Source: Pelagibacteraceae bacterium AG-422-C23 (GTDB lineage Bacteria > Pseudomonadota > Alphaproteobacteria > Pelagibacterales > Pelagibacteraceae). From it: a stretch of 35,420 bases of DNA. The stretch is from assembly GCA_003213695.1 (NCBI GenBank), contig QCMO01000006.1:1-35420 (forward strand). The letters are read 5' to 3'. Both the position numbers and the translations under genes were made by a program. The notes under the pieces were generated by a model. It had not been told where the DNA came from. It was given only the letters and a program-made list of their open reading frames with translations, and did not search any database. Positions 8,796-19,075 of the stretch are shown piece after piece (position 1 is the stretch's first letter; each line of letters opens with the position of its first letter).

Positions 8796-10376
8796 TTAAA
8801 ATACCAATAAACCAAAAATTACAAGGATTAATAAACCAATAATAGACTGATTTCTAAAAGCAATCATTTCTGATTTTTTTGTATTTAGCGCATTATAAGA
8901 ATTAGAATTTTGAGGAATTTGTCCACTAGCTAAAAAAGTTAGAGCCTGATTAGCCTTATCCATTATTTCAGGAAATTCAGGTAATCTTTTAATTACTTCA
9001 GATGTGTTTTGAAGTGTTTCATTAATAGTTGTTAAGGGATCTTTTGTTTCTTTAAGCCAATTTTCAAGCACGGGTTTTGATGTTGTCCAAATATTGGTAT
9101 TAGGATTTAATTTTCTGGCTACACCCTCTACTACAACCATTGTTTTTTGTAACATTAATAGTTGAGGTTGGGTTTGCATATTAAATTTCTCAGTAACATC
9201 GAATAGTTGCTTTAATAATTTGCCACCAGATATATCCTTAACTGATTGACCAAAAATTGGTTCGCCTATTGACCTTAATGCTTGTGCAAGATCATCAATT
9301 GGAACTTCTTTAGGAACCAAGCCTGCTATTAAATGCACTTCTGCGACTTTACGGTAATCTCTTTGTATAAAACCAAACAATATTTCTGCTAAAAATCTTT
9401 TACTCATTTTATCAAGTCTGCCCATAATTCCAAAATCAATAGGAACAATATGGCCATTATTATCTATAAAAATATTTCCCTGATGCATATCTGCATGAAA
9501 AAAACCATCTCTTACAGCATGTCTTAAAAAGTTTTGAATTATATTTTCTGCAATTTTTTCAGTATTTAAATTTCTTTTTTTTAATTCATCAGTTTCTCTT
9601 ATTGAAATTCCATCAACCCAGTCAAGTGTCATTACATTTTCACTTGTAAAATTCCAATAAATCTGTGGAACTTTGAATCCGACGTCGTTTTTTGTATTTT
9701 CTGAATATTCGTTAGCAGCAGCAGCCTCAAATCTAAGATCCATCTCTAGATTTGTAATTTCTTTTAACAAAAAAACAACTTCTACTAATTTAAGTCTTTG
9801 AGTTTTTTTAATTAAAGACTCAACCAAAAAAGCAAAAAGCATTATTGCATCAATTTCTTCATTAAAAATTTTCTTAATATCTGGACGTAGTATTTTTATC
9901 GCTACATCTTTAATTGTTCCGTTATCATTAATTTTTGCTTTATGAACTTGTGCTATTGAAGCTGCAGCTACAGGTTCACTTAATTCAATGATTGAATTAT
10001 AGGTGTCTTCACCCAAATCATTTTTAATTATCTCTTTTGCTTGAAGCAAAGAGAAAGGAGGTAATTTATCTTGAAGATTTTCTAGTTTTTTTGAAAGTTC
10101 TTCACCAATGATATCTGGTCTTGTAGCTAAAAATTGTCCAAGTTTGATAAATGTAGTTCCCATTGATTCCAAAGAACTTGATAACCTTTCTCCTTCATCT
10201 TGATTTACATCTAATTTTTTTTTGTGAGAAAAAGAAAAAGCTAAGATTTTAAATAGTAACTTAATTGCCGAAGGTGGTTCTTTAAATTTTGAGGTTATAT
10301 TTAAAATATCAGATTTAGCTACTTTTCTACCTAATTTAAACAAAGTAGTAATTTTTTTAAACATTAAATTTTCCAT
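8796..10376 (-). CDS. ubiB: UbiB-type ABC1/ADCK kinase-like protein
   Basis: GTTFIKLGQFLATRPD, AAASIAQVHKA, FFHADMHQGNIF, IDFGIMGRL; C-terminal TM. Confidence 0.93.
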   Translation of the reverse strand: MENLMFKKITTLFKLGRKVAKSDILNITSKFKEPPSAIKLLFKILAFSFSHKKKLDVNQDEGERLSSSLESMGTTFIKLGQFLATRPDIIGEELSKKLENLQDKLPPFSLLQAKEIIKNDLGEDTYNSIIELSEPVAAASIAQVHKAKINDNGTIKDVAIKILRPDIKKIFNEEIDAIMLFAFLVESLIKKTQRLKLVEVVFLLKEITNLEMDLRFEAAAANEYSENTKNDVGFKVPQIYWNFTSENVMTLDWVDGISIRETDELKKRNLNTEKIAENIIQNFLRHAVRDGFFHADMHQGNIFIDNNGHIVPIDFGIMGRLDKMSKRFLAEILFGFIQRDYRKVAEVHLIAGLVPKEVPIDDLAQALRSIGEPIFGQSVKDISGGKLLKQLFDVTEKFNMQTQPQLLMLQKTMVVVEGVARKLNPNTNIWTTSKPVLENWLKETKDPLTTINETLQNTSEVIKRLPEFPEIMDKANQALTFLASGQIPQNSNSYNALNTKKSEMIAFRNQSIIGLLILVIFGLLVF

Positions 10377-11068
10377 CCACTATGTATAGAAACTATTCCA
10401 CCTGATAAATTTCTGTAAGAACAGTTTTTAAAATTATTTTTTTTTAATAAATCAATCAACTCATCTTGATTTATAAAATTTTCAATACTTTTAATTAGAT
10501 ATTCATAAGGAGATTTCTCACCTACAACTAATTTTCCAATTTTAGGTATTATTTTAGAGTAATTTTTATAAAGGAAATCTAAATTTGAATTTTGTATTTT
10601 CGAAAATTCCAGACATAAGAAACGGCCACCAGGTTTTAATACTCGATGTGCTTCGTTTAAAGCTTTATTCAAATTTTTTGTATTTCTTAATCCAAAACTT
10701 ATTGTGTAAAAATCAAATGAATTATTTGGCAAGGGAAGTTTTTCAGCGGAGGCAATAATCCAATTTAACTCTTTGAAATTATTTAATTTCTCCTTTCCTT
10801 TTAGAATCATTCCCTTATTAGGGTCAACACAAGTTATGTTAGATGAGTTATTTGTATAATTTAAAAAAATTTTAGCTATATCACCCGTTCCACAAGCGAC
10901 ATCAATTAGTTTTTTGTTAGATGAAGGGTTCATCATGTTAATGAGACTTTTTTTCCACAGGCGATGAGCACCTAATGACATAAAATCGTTCATAAGATCA
11001 TATTGATTATAAACTTTGTCAAAAACGTTTTGTACTAGCCCTTTTTTATTTTGTAGGTATTGTTGCAT
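10364..11068 (-). CDS. ubiE: Demethylmenaquinone/ubiquinone methyltransferase
   Basis: VFDKVYNQYDLMNDFMSLGAHRLWK, DVACGTGDIA, GLRNTKNLNKALNEAHRVLKPGG. Confidence 0.95.
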   Translation of the reverse strand: MQQYLQNKKGLVQNVFDKVYNQYDLMNDFMSLGAHRLWKKSLINMMNPSSNKKLIDVACGTGDIAKIFLNYTNNSSNITCVDPNKGMILKGKEKLNNFKELNWIIASAEKLPLPNNSFDFYTISFGLRNTKNLNKALNEAHRVLKPGGRFLCLEFSKIQNSNLDFLYKNYSKIIPKIGKLVVGEKSPYEYLIKSIENFINQDELIDLLKKNNFKNCSYRNLSGGIVSIHSGWKI

Positions 11069-11099
11069 AAATTTTTATATATATTGAATATAGTATTAA

Positions 11100-11963
11100 A
11101 TGCCAGAATTACCAGAAGTAGAAATTGTAAGACAGTCGTTAAGTAAAAAAATTAAACAAAAAAAGGTTAAAAAAGTAATAGTTAAAAATAGAAATTTAAG
11201 GTTTAAAATTCCTGTATATTTTGAAAATTTTTTAAAAAACATCAAGATAACTAAGGTTAAAAGATTCTCGAAATATCTTATTTTATGTTTATCTAATAAT
11301 TCATTTTGTTTAATTCATCTTGGAATGTCAGGAACTATCCACATTGTTAACATTAATAAAAGAAGTTCAATTACGAATACAAGCTTTTATAACTTACCAA
11401 TACTTCCCAAAAAACATAATCATGTAGAAATTTACTTAGATAATTTTAAAGTGGTCTATAATGATCCAAGAAGGTTTGGTTTTTTTCAAATAATTAAAAA
11501 TAATGATCAATTAAAAAAAAGATTTCTTAATTTAGGATATGAGCCATTTAATTATAAATTTAATTATGAATATGTATATTCATTTTTTAAGAATAAAAAA
11601 AAGAGTATTAAAAATTTTTTACTTGATCAGAAATTTGTATGTGGAATTGGAAATATTTATGCTAGTGAAATCTTATTTTTATGTAAAATTAATCCAAATA
11701 AAAGTGCATATTTATTAAAAAAAAAGGATTGTAAAAAAATTGTTTTTAATTCAAAAAAAGTTCTTTCAAATGCAATTAAAAAAGGTGGTTCAACTATAAA
11801 GAATTTTAAGGATACAGATGGGATAGCTGGTAATTTCCAAACTAACTTTAATGTTTATCAAAGGAACGGTTTAAATTGCAAAAGATATAAGTGCAAAGGC
11901 ATCATAAGAAAAAAAAATATTAGTAACAGATCCACCTTCTTTTGTAATATTTGTCAAAAATAA
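11100..11963 (+). CDS. mutM: Formamidopyrimidine-DNA glycosylase
   Basis: PELPEVEIVRQ N-terminus, HLGMSG, NDPRRFGFF, GIGNIYASEILF, C-terminal zinc finger CKRYKC...CNIC. Confidence 0.96.
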   Translation: MPELPEVEIVRQSLSKKIKQKKVKKVIVKNRNLRFKIPVYFENFLKNIKITKVKRFSKYLILCLSNNSFCLIHLGMSGTIHIVNINKRSSITNTSFYNLPILPKKHNHVEIYLDNFKVVYNDPRRFGFFQIIKNNDQLKKRFLNLGYEPFNYKFNYEYVYSFFKNKKKSIKNFLLDQKFVCGIGNIYASEILFLCKINPNKSAYLLKKKDCKKIVFNSKKVLSNAIKKGGSTIKNFKDTDGIAGNFQTNFNVYQRNGLNCKRYKCKGIIRKKNISNRSTFFCNICQK

Positions 11964-12013
11964 CTAATTATTTGATTGACCAAAATAAATTCTCAAGTTA
12001 TACCCCTGCGAAT

Positions 12014-12274
12014 ATGGCCAACACAAAATCAGCAATCAAAAGAATTAGACGAATTTCTAAACAAACAACAGTCAATAAAGCAAGAAAAAGCAGATATAAA
12101 AATGCACTTAAAAAGATGAACCTTTTGATAGATGGAAAAAAGAAATCAGAAGCAATTAAATTCTTACCTAAGTTGAATTCAGAGCTGATGAAAATTGCAA
12201 AGACAGGTATTATTAAAAAACAAAACGCATCCAGAAACGTTTCAAGAATTACTAAAAAAATATCAACAATCTAA
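12014..12274 (+). CDS. rpsT: 30S ribosomal protein S20 (start trimmed from supplied ORF)
   Basis: MANTKSAIKRIRRISKQTTVNKARKSRYKNALKKM; in-frame ATG at 12014. Confidence 0.95.
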   Translation: MANTKSAIKRIRRISKQTTVNKARKSRYKNALKKMNLLIDGKKKSEAIKFLPKLNSELMKIAKTGIIKKQNASRNVSRITKKISTI

Positions 12275-12576
12275 ACCCTTATACTTTTAGTTGATTCAAC
12301 TGAAGGCATACGCAAAATATATGTCTTTGTAAAATTTAATTACAATATTTAGATTTAGTAAACTTATAAATATTTTCAATTCAATTATAAATTTTATTTG
12401 TATCTTTATTCAATCAGGAATTTTATTTTTTACGGAATTTTTATGGTTGTGATGTCAAATAATTTTTTTAAAAAAATAAATTTTTACACAATCCAGGATT
12501 TTATTTATTTTTGATTATTCAAAATTATTTGTTGCATTAATTTCATTATGGTTCTAACTGAACTTTCCCCATATAA

Positions 12577-13995
12577 ATGAGAAATACTTTTACAAATAAA
12601 AATCTAGCTAATTTAAAGTCTGAAAAGTTAGATTGGAATTTAATTCAAACTGAAATGAAAAATAAATTGGGTTCAGATATTTATGAGAGCTGGCTTAAAA
12701 AAATTGATTTTGTAGAGGAATTTAATAACTACATTTTATTATCAGTTCCAACAAGATTTATAAGAGATTGGATAACATCTCGTTATTTGGATCAAATTTT
12801 ACAATCTGTTAAAAATTTTAAAAAAGAAATAATTAGAATTGAATTTAAGATAATAGAGAGAAACGAAAACAGTTCTCAAAAAAAAAATGATTCAAATCAA
12901 AATGAAAACAAAGAGAATATTTCTTTTATTAAAGATTCATATCTTCAATATAATCGAATTGATCCTAATAAAAGATTTGAAAATTTTATTACCGGAACAA
13001 GTAATAAGCTTGCATACGAAGCATCATTAAAAGTTTCAGAAAATGTATCTAATTATAATCCACTCTATATTTATGGCGGTGTTGGAATGGGAAAAACACA
13101 TCTTTTAAACTCGATAGGTCTTGAATTAAAAAAAGACAATAAAGTAATGTTTATTTCCGCAGAACGTTTTATGTATCAATTTGTAAAATCAATTAAAGCA
13201 AATGAGATGGTGAAATTTAAAGAATATTTCAGGAATACTGATGTTTTGCTAATAGATGACATTCAATTTATGAATGGCAAAGAAGCAATGCAAGAGGAGT
13301 TTTTTCATACTTTTAATGCATTACTTGATAAAGGATCAAAAATAATTGTTTCAGCTGATAGAGCACCAAACAAACTATCTAGAATTCAAGAGAGAATTAA
13401 ATCCAGATTTTCTGGAGGATTAGTTGTTGATATACAGAAACCAGACTATGAACTAAGAAAAAAAATTGTTGCAAAAAAAACGCAAGAGTTGAATAGTTTA
13501 TACCCAGATCAAATAAAAATTTCTAAAGAAATCCAAGACTTTATTAGTTTAGAAATTAAAACTAGTATAAGAGAACTAGTGGGAGCGATTAATAGAACTG
13601 TTTCATTTTCTAGAATTTATAATAAAATTCCAAATTTAGCAGAAACAAAAGTTGTTTTAAAAGATTTGCTTAATTTAGCTGAAAATAAAGTAACGATAGA
13701 CTTAATTCAAACTTTAGTTTGTAAGTTCTTTAAAATAAGTAAAAATGAAATGTTATCATCTAGAAGATCAAGATATTTGGTAAGGCCTAGACAAACTGCA
13801 ATATATCTTACAAAAATTTTAACTTCAAAGTCTTTACCGGAAATAGGACGAGAATTTTCAAATAGGGACCACACAACAATTATTCATTCTGTTAAAACAA
13901 TTGAAAAATTAAAAGATAAGGATCCCGAAATGGTTGATAATATAAACAAATTAAAAAATCAGATATTGTATAGTAATAAGGAAAATGAAATTTAA
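12577..13995 (+). CDS. dnaA: Chromosomal replication initiator protein
   Basis: GGVGMGKTHLLNSIG Walker A, LLIDDIQFMNGKEAMQEEFFHTFNAL, IGREFSNRDHTTIIHSVKTIE DNA-binding signature. Confidence 0.97.
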   Translation: MRNTFTNKNLANLKSEKLDWNLIQTEMKNKLGSDIYESWLKKIDFVEEFNNYILLSVPTRFIRDWITSRYLDQILQSVKNFKKEIIRIEFKIIERNENSSQKKNDSNQNENKENISFIKDSYLQYNRIDPNKRFENFITGTSNKLAYEASLKVSENVSNYNPLYIYGGVGMGKTHLLNSIGLELKKDNKVMFISAERFMYQFVKSIKANEMVKFKEYFRNTDVLLIDDIQFMNGKEAMQEEFFHTFNALLDKGSKIIVSADRAPNKLSRIQERIKSRFSGGLVVDIQKPDYELRKKIVAKKTQELNSLYPDQIKISKEIQDFISLEIKTSIRELVGAINRTVSFSRIYNKIPNLAETKVVLKDLLNLAENKVTIDLIQTLVCKFFKISKNEMLSSRRSRYLVRPRQTAIYLTKILTSKSLPEIGREFSNRDHTTIIHSVKTIEKLKDKDPEMVDNINKLKNQILYSNKENEI

Positions 13996-15097
13996 CGTAA
14001 ATCAACAGGATCTTCAGCAAGCATTAAATTATTGCCAAGGTGTAATTGAAAAAAGAAGTACTCTTCAAATTTTATCAAATATTCTATTAGAAGCTCATAG
14101 TTCAAAATTAACCATTACAGCAACAGATTTGGATTTAATATTTATTCATAATCTTAATAATATAGAAGTCCTTGAAGAGGGAAAAACAACTACAACTTCA
14201 TCAATTATGTATGATATAGTAAGAAAATTTTCATCAGGAAAGAAAATTAATCTTACTTTAAATGAAAAAAATAAATTACATCTCGAGTCGGAAAAATCTA
14301 TATTCAATTTAAATTGTATAAGTGCTTCAGAATTTCCATTAACTGATGAAAACTTTAATCAAAATGAATTTTCAATCAAATCAAAGCAATTTTTAAAGCT
14401 GCTTAATAAATGTAAATTTTCAGTTTCAAACGATGAAACAAGACATTATTTAAGTGGAATATATATTCATCAAACAGAATTTGAGGATAAACATTACTTA
14501 ACTGCCGTCGCTACTGATAGTCATAGAATGTCAATATCAAAGATAAGACTAGACCAAAAAATTGAATTTGAACCAATAATATTGCCAAAAAAAACTATTT
14601 TTCAATTATGTGCCTTATTAGATAGTTATGATGGTGAAGTTAAAATTTCAAATATTAAATCTAAAATTAAATTTGAGCTAGACAATAGTGTTTTAATTTC
14701 AAAATTGATTGATGGTAAGTTTCCTAACTATATACAAGTAATACCAAAAAATAATCAAAAAAAATTAGAAATTAATCTTAAACTTTTTCTAGATTCTGTG
14801 GACAGAGTAGCCTCCGTATCATTAGACAAAAAAGATGGTGTAAAATTTAATTTAAAAAAAGATATTCTCGATTTATCGGTAAACAATACCAATAGTGGAG
14901 ATGGTAAAGAAACTTTAACAGTAAATTTTGATCATGAATTAGAAATAAGTTTTAATTCTAGATATTTAATAGATGTAGCCTCTCAGCTTGATGGAAAAAA
15001 TATTGAGTTATTTTTTAATGAGGCGGGTTCGCCTGTACTAATTAAAGACCCAGGTGATTTTGATAGTATTTTTGTCGTCATGCCAATGAAAGGTTAG
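13985..15097 (+). CDS. dnaN: DNA polymerase III beta clamp
   Basis: QQDLQQALNYCQGVIEKRSTLQILSNILLEA, ATDSHRMS, C-terminal VVMPMKG; overlaps dnaA end by 11 bp. Confidence 0.96.
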   Translation: MKFNVNQQDLQQALNYCQGVIEKRSTLQILSNILLEAHSSKLTITATDLDLIFIHNLNNIEVLEEGKTTTTSSIMYDIVRKFSSGKKINLTLNEKNKLHLESEKSIFNLNCISASEFPLTDENFNQNEFSIKSKQFLKLLNKCKFSVSNDETRHYLSGIYIHQTEFEDKHYLTAVATDSHRMSISKIRLDQKIEFEPIILPKKTIFQLCALLDSYDGEVKISNIKSKIKFELDNSVLISKLIDGKFPNYIQVIPKNNQKKLEINLKLFLDSVDRVASVSLDKKDGVKFNLKKDILDLSVNNTNSGDGKETLTVNFDHELEISFNSRYLIDVASQLDGKNIELFFNEAGSPVLIKDPGDFDSIFVVMPMKG

Positions 15098-15795
15098 TTT
15101 AACTCATTTAGCTCGGAATAAATATTTTTTTCTAATAATTTAATAAATTCTTCTTTTGAAAGTCCGGCATTTATTGGTTCTAAAATTGAAATAGTTATTG
15201 TTTTGTTGTTGCTCATAGCACCCTTTTTTGGCCAGACATAACCTGAATTTATAGCAACAGGTTGGCAAGCAACATTTAATTCTTCATAAATTCTTGATGC
15301 ACCTTTTTTAAAAGGTGGCCTTTCATTTGGTAAAACCCTAGTGCCTTGAGGAAAAATTATCAAAGGTCTCTTAAAATAATTAAGTGTTTTTGAAACTTCA
15401 GTATAAAATCCTAAGTTATCTCTAGAAATTTTATTTCTTTTGATTGTGATAGATCCAATTTTTTTTAAATACCATCCGAAGATTGGAATTAAAATCAATT
15501 CTCTTTTAAGAATAAAAACAGGAGAATTAAATATTGTTTGTAAATAAAATGTTTCAAACATTGATTGGTGTGAAGATGCTATAAAAAATTTTTTATCTTG
15601 AATAATATTATCTTTACCTTTGATAATAATTTTTATTGATAAAAAAAACTTCAAACAAAAACTTGTCCAATAGCCCATGATTTTTCCACCAATTAATGTG
15701 ACCTTACGCGGTAAGATAAATGCAGGTATAAAGATTATTGAGATTAAAATAATTCCTGTAAAAAAGAAAATTAAAAATATATTTTTTCTAATCAT
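15094..15795 (-). CDS. plsC: 1-acyl-sn-glycerol-3-phosphate acyltransferase
   Basis: ASSHQSMFET (HX4D-like), IIFPQGTRVLPNERPPFKKGA. Confidence 0.9.
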   Translation of the reverse strand: MIRKNIFLIFFFTGIILISIIFIPAFILPRKVTLIGGKIMGYWTSFCLKFFLSIKIIIKGKDNIIQDKKFFIASSHQSMFETFYLQTIFNSPVFILKRELILIPIFGWYLKKIGSITIKRNKISRDNLGFYTEVSKTLNYFKRPLIIFPQGTRVLPNERPPFKKGASRIYEELNVACQPVAINSGYVWPKKGAMSNNKTITISILEPINAGLSKEEFIKLLEKNIYSELNELN

Positions 15796-15807
15796 TATTG
15801 CAAAAAG

Positions 15808-17022
15808 CTAGATTAAATCTTTGTACATTTGTCTCTTTTTAATAACTTTAATTTTGGAACCTTTTATTAATATTTCTACTGGTTTTGGCCTTATATTGTA
15901 ATTCGAACTTAATGACATTCCATATGCTCCAACATCACAAATAACTATTAAATCCTTTTCATTTAATTCCTGAAAATTTTTAATAAGTGTAAATTTATCT
16001 GTACTTTCACATATTGGTCCAACAAATTCACAAGGCTTTTTTGAATTTTTACTCTTTTTTATAGATGGTAATATCTTATGGACTGCTCCATAAAGTGCCG
16101 GTCGCATTAAATCATTCATTGCTGCATCTAGAATAATAAAATTCTTTTTTTCACTTTTTTTAATATAAGTAATTTTGCTAACAAGAAATCCTATATTTCC
16201 AACGATAGATCTACCAGGTTCAAAAATTACTTTTAATTTATTTCTTTTTAAAAATTTTTTGATTGCAATATTATATTTTACATAACTTAGTTTTTTACTT
16301 TTATCGCTATAAGAAATACCCATACCACCCCCCAAATCAATAAATTCGAAATTGTGGTTAGTTTTTTCTAAAATTTTTTCAATGATCTTTAATGTTTTTT
16401 CGTAAGGTTTGTGGTCTAATATTTGACTTCCAATATGAACACTAAGACATTTTAGGTCTATATATTTAGAATACTTACAATATTTTATAATTTCAAAGAA
16501 TGTTTTATTGTTTACACCAAACTTGTTTTCTTTTTTTCCAGTAGAAATTTGACTTAAAGTTTTAGCATCTATATTAGGATTTAATCTTATACCAATTTGT
16601 ATTCTTTTATTTTTTCTTTTTGCTATTTTTTCAATTTCTTTAATTTCACTAATAGATTCTGCATTAATTAATAAAATTTTTTTATCAATTGCATAATTTA
16701 TTTCATCATTAGTTTTACCAACACCAGAAAATACAATCTTTTTAGGATTAATTCCCGCTTTAATTGCAGCCATTAACTCACCTTTTGAAACTACATCAGC
16801 ACCTAATCCAAATTTTTTTATTTCCTTTATTAAATTAATATTTGAGTTTGATTTTATTGCAAAACAAATTAATGGTGCAAAAGATTTAAAATTTTTTTTA
16901 AAATTTTCTACATTTTCTTTGAGTTTTGAATATGAGTAACAATATGCTGGGGTCTTAAATTTTTTTGCTACAGTCTCTACACTAATTTTTTCAATTGTAA
17001 ATTTGTTATTAATATATTTCAT
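15808..17022 (-). CDS. lysA: Diaminopimelate decarboxylase
   Basis: TPAYCYSYSKLKENV, CFAIKSNSN, SVHIGSQI, EFIDLGGGMGI, EPGRSIVGN, CDVGAYGMSLSSNYN. Confidence 0.96.
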   Translation of the reverse strand: MKYINNKFTIEKISVETVAKKFKTPAYCYSYSKLKENVENFKKNFKSFAPLICFAIKSNSNINLIKEIKKFGLGADVVSKGELMAAIKAGINPKKIVFSGVGKTNDEINYAIDKKILLINAESISEIKEIEKIAKRKNKRIQIGIRLNPNIDAKTLSQISTGKKENKFGVNNKTFFEIIKYCKYSKYIDLKCLSVHIGSQILDHKPYEKTLKIIEKILEKTNHNFEFIDLGGGMGISYSDKSKKLSYVKYNIAIKKFLKRNKLKVIFEPGRSIVGNIGFLVSKITYIKKSEKKNFIILDAAMNDLMRPALYGAVHKILPSIKKSKNSKKPCEFVGPICESTDKFTLIKNFQELNEKDLIVICDVGAYGMSLSSNYNIRPKPVEILIKGSKIKVIKKRQMYKDLI

Positions 17023-17027
17023 TAAAT

Positions 17028-17153
17028 TTAGATTGAGAGATATTTTTTTATCTCAGTCTCTTTTTTCGATTCTTTGTACACTGGATCTCCTTTTTTTCCA
17101 CAAGAGACTAAAACACAGCATACAAATACAATAAAAATAATTTTTTTAATCAT
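17028..17153 (-). CDS. Small lipoprotein, LptM/YifL-like (41 aa, MIKKIIFIVFVCCVLVSCGKKGDPVYKESKKETEIKKYLSI)
   Basis: Manual translation; lipobox LVSC then GKKGDPVY motif; ATGA overlap with the argH stop; sits between argH and lysA; absent from ORF track. Confidence 0.85.
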   Translation of the reverse strand: MIKKIIFIVFVCCVLVSCGKKGDPVYKESKKETEIKKYLSI

Positions 17154-18541
17154 TTGAGTTTATTGTATTTAAATATCATCTTTTTGATATTATCAAAAGA
17201 GGTTCCACCGTATGTTTTTTTTGATTTAATAGAATTCTTTAAATCAAACACTTTTAAAACATCATTTGTTAATTTAGGTTCTATTTTCTTTAATTCTTCC
17301 AAAGAAAAGTCACCAAGTTTCTTCTTTTTCTTTTCAGCCAGATTAACTAGATCAGCTGTTTTTTGATAAGCTTTTCTAAATGATAATGAATGATTTTTTA
17401 CTAAATAATCAGCAAAATCTGTTGCAGTAATATATCCTGAGTTAGCAAGTTCGAGCATTCGTTTTTTGTTAGGGCTTAAATTTTTTAGTACCTCATCAAA
17501 TATTTTTAAACAATTAATTAATATATCGTTTGAACTAAAAATTATCTCCTTATCATCTTGTAGGTCTTTGAAATAAGATAATGGTAATCCTTTTAATATT
17601 GTTAGCATAGAAAATAAGTTTCCATATATATTACCTGATTTACCTCTTAAATATTCTAAGGGATCTGGATTTTTCTTTTGAGGCATAATTGATGAACCGG
17701 TTACAACTTTATCTGATAAGTTTATCAATTTGAAACCATCTGAATTCCAAATAATAAGTTCCTCAGACATTCTAGAAATATGCATAGCACACACAGATAC
17801 ACAATATAAAAAATCCAAAACAAAATCTCTATCAGAAACAGTGTCAATTGAATTGTTAGTAGGTTTTTTAAAGCCAAGTTTTTTTGTAGTAAAGTCTCTA
17901 TCAATATTAAATGATGTTCCAGCTATAGCTGCAACTCCCAAAGGGTTTTCGTTTAAACTTTCTAAATTATTATTAAATCTTTTTCTGTCTCTCTGGAAAA
18001 TTTCAATATAAGCCATAAGGTAATGTGCAAAAGATACTGCTTGCGCATTTTTTAAGTGGGTAAATCCAGGCATGATAGTATAAATATTTTTTGTTGCCAA
18101 ATTCAAAGTACTTTTGATTATTTTATGTAAACAAAAGTCAATCTCTTTTGATGCTGATTTTATCCAAATTTTCAAATCAGTAATAACTTGGTCATTTCTT
18201 GACCTACCAGTGTGAATATATCCCGCTTCTTCTCCAATAATTTGAAAAAGTCTTTTCTCAATATTCATATGAATATCTTCATGATTTTTATTGAATTCAA
18301 ATTTTTTATTAGAAATCTCCTTTTTAATTTTACTAAGACCATAAATAATTTTATTTTTAATTTTAAAAGAAATTATCTTTTGTTTAAACAACATTTCAAC
18401 ATGTGCTATGGATCCAGTGATATCCTCTTTATAAAGTCTTTTATCAATGTCTATTGAACTTCCAACTCTTTGAAAAAAGGAGGATGTGCTATTTTTTATC
18501 CTATTTTCCCATATTGCCTGGTTGTTTTTATTTTTTGTCAT
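17150..18541 (-). CDS. argH: Argininosuccinate lyase
   Basis: HTGRSRNDQVITDLKIW, GSSIMPQKKNPDPLEYLRGKSG signature. Confidence 0.97.
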   Translation of the reverse strand: MTKNKNNQAIWENRIKNSTSSFFQRVGSSIDIDKRLYKEDITGSIAHVEMLFKQKIISFKIKNKIIYGLSKIKKEISNKKFEFNKNHEDIHMNIEKRLFQIIGEEAGYIHTGRSRNDQVITDLKIWIKSASKEIDFCLHKIIKSTLNLATKNIYTIMPGFTHLKNAQAVSFAHYLMAYIEIFQRDRKRFNNNLESLNENPLGVAAIAGTSFNIDRDFTTKKLGFKKPTNNSIDTVSDRDFVLDFLYCVSVCAMHISRMSEELIIWNSDGFKLINLSDKVVTGSSIMPQKKNPDPLEYLRGKSGNIYGNLFSMLTILKGLPLSYFKDLQDDKEIIFSSNDILINCLKIFDEVLKNLSPNKKRMLELANSGYITATDFADYLVKNHSLSFRKAYQKTADLVNLAEKKKKKLGDFSLEELKKIEPKLTNDVLKVFDLKNSIKSKKTYGGTSFDNIKKMIFKYNKLK

Positions 18542-18565
18542 GATAATTAATTATACCTGTTTAGC

Positions 18566-19075
18566 ATGAGATTTTTAATATTATTTATTTTATTATTATC
18601 TAATTCTTTTGCAGATGAAGTAGTAGATTTTAAAAATCTCGTGATCAATAAAGAATTAAAAAAATATGAGGATTTAACGTTTTTAAATGTTGAAAATAAG
18701 CAGTTAAATTTAAAGGATTATCGAGGAAATCTAGTTTTATTGAATTTTTGGGCAACCTGGTGTGCACCATGTAAAGAGGAAATGCCTTCACTGGATCTTT
18801 TACAAGTTAATAAAGAATTGAATAATTTAAAAATTTTCCCAATTAATATTGGTAAAGATAATAAAGAAAAAGCTTTGTCATTTTTACAAGAATTAGAAAT
18901 TAAAAATTTAGATCTATATTTTGACACACCGATTACATTAGCAAAAAAATTTGGATTAAGAGGAATACCAACAACAATATTATTTGATAAAAATGGAATG
19001 GAGTTTGCTAGAATTATTGGATCGATCGACTTTGAAGATAAAAAATTTATTAAATGGTTAAGTAATTACAATTAA
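18566..19075 (+). CDS. Exported TlpA-like thiol:disulfide oxidoreductase
   Basis: Signal peptide, FWATWCAPCKEEMPSL, RGIPTTILFDKNG. Confidence 0.92.
   Translation: MRFLILFILLLSNSFADEVVDFKNLVINKELKKYEDLTFLNVENKQLNLKDYRGNLVLLNFWATWCAPCKEEMPSLDLLQVNKELNNLKIFPINIGKDNKEKALSFLQELEIKNLDLYFDTPITLAKKFGLRGIPTTILFDKNGMEFARIIGSIDFEDKKFIKWLSNYN

Noticed and set aside
17154-18457. Plus-strand ORFs 17154..17366, 17730..18011, 18212..18457 opposite argH
   Set aside because: Antisense shadows of argH.
5950-19075. Overlapping convergent gene ends (5950-5957, 15094-15097, 19072-19075)
   Set aside because: Real but expected for a streamlined genome; not a separate biological system.
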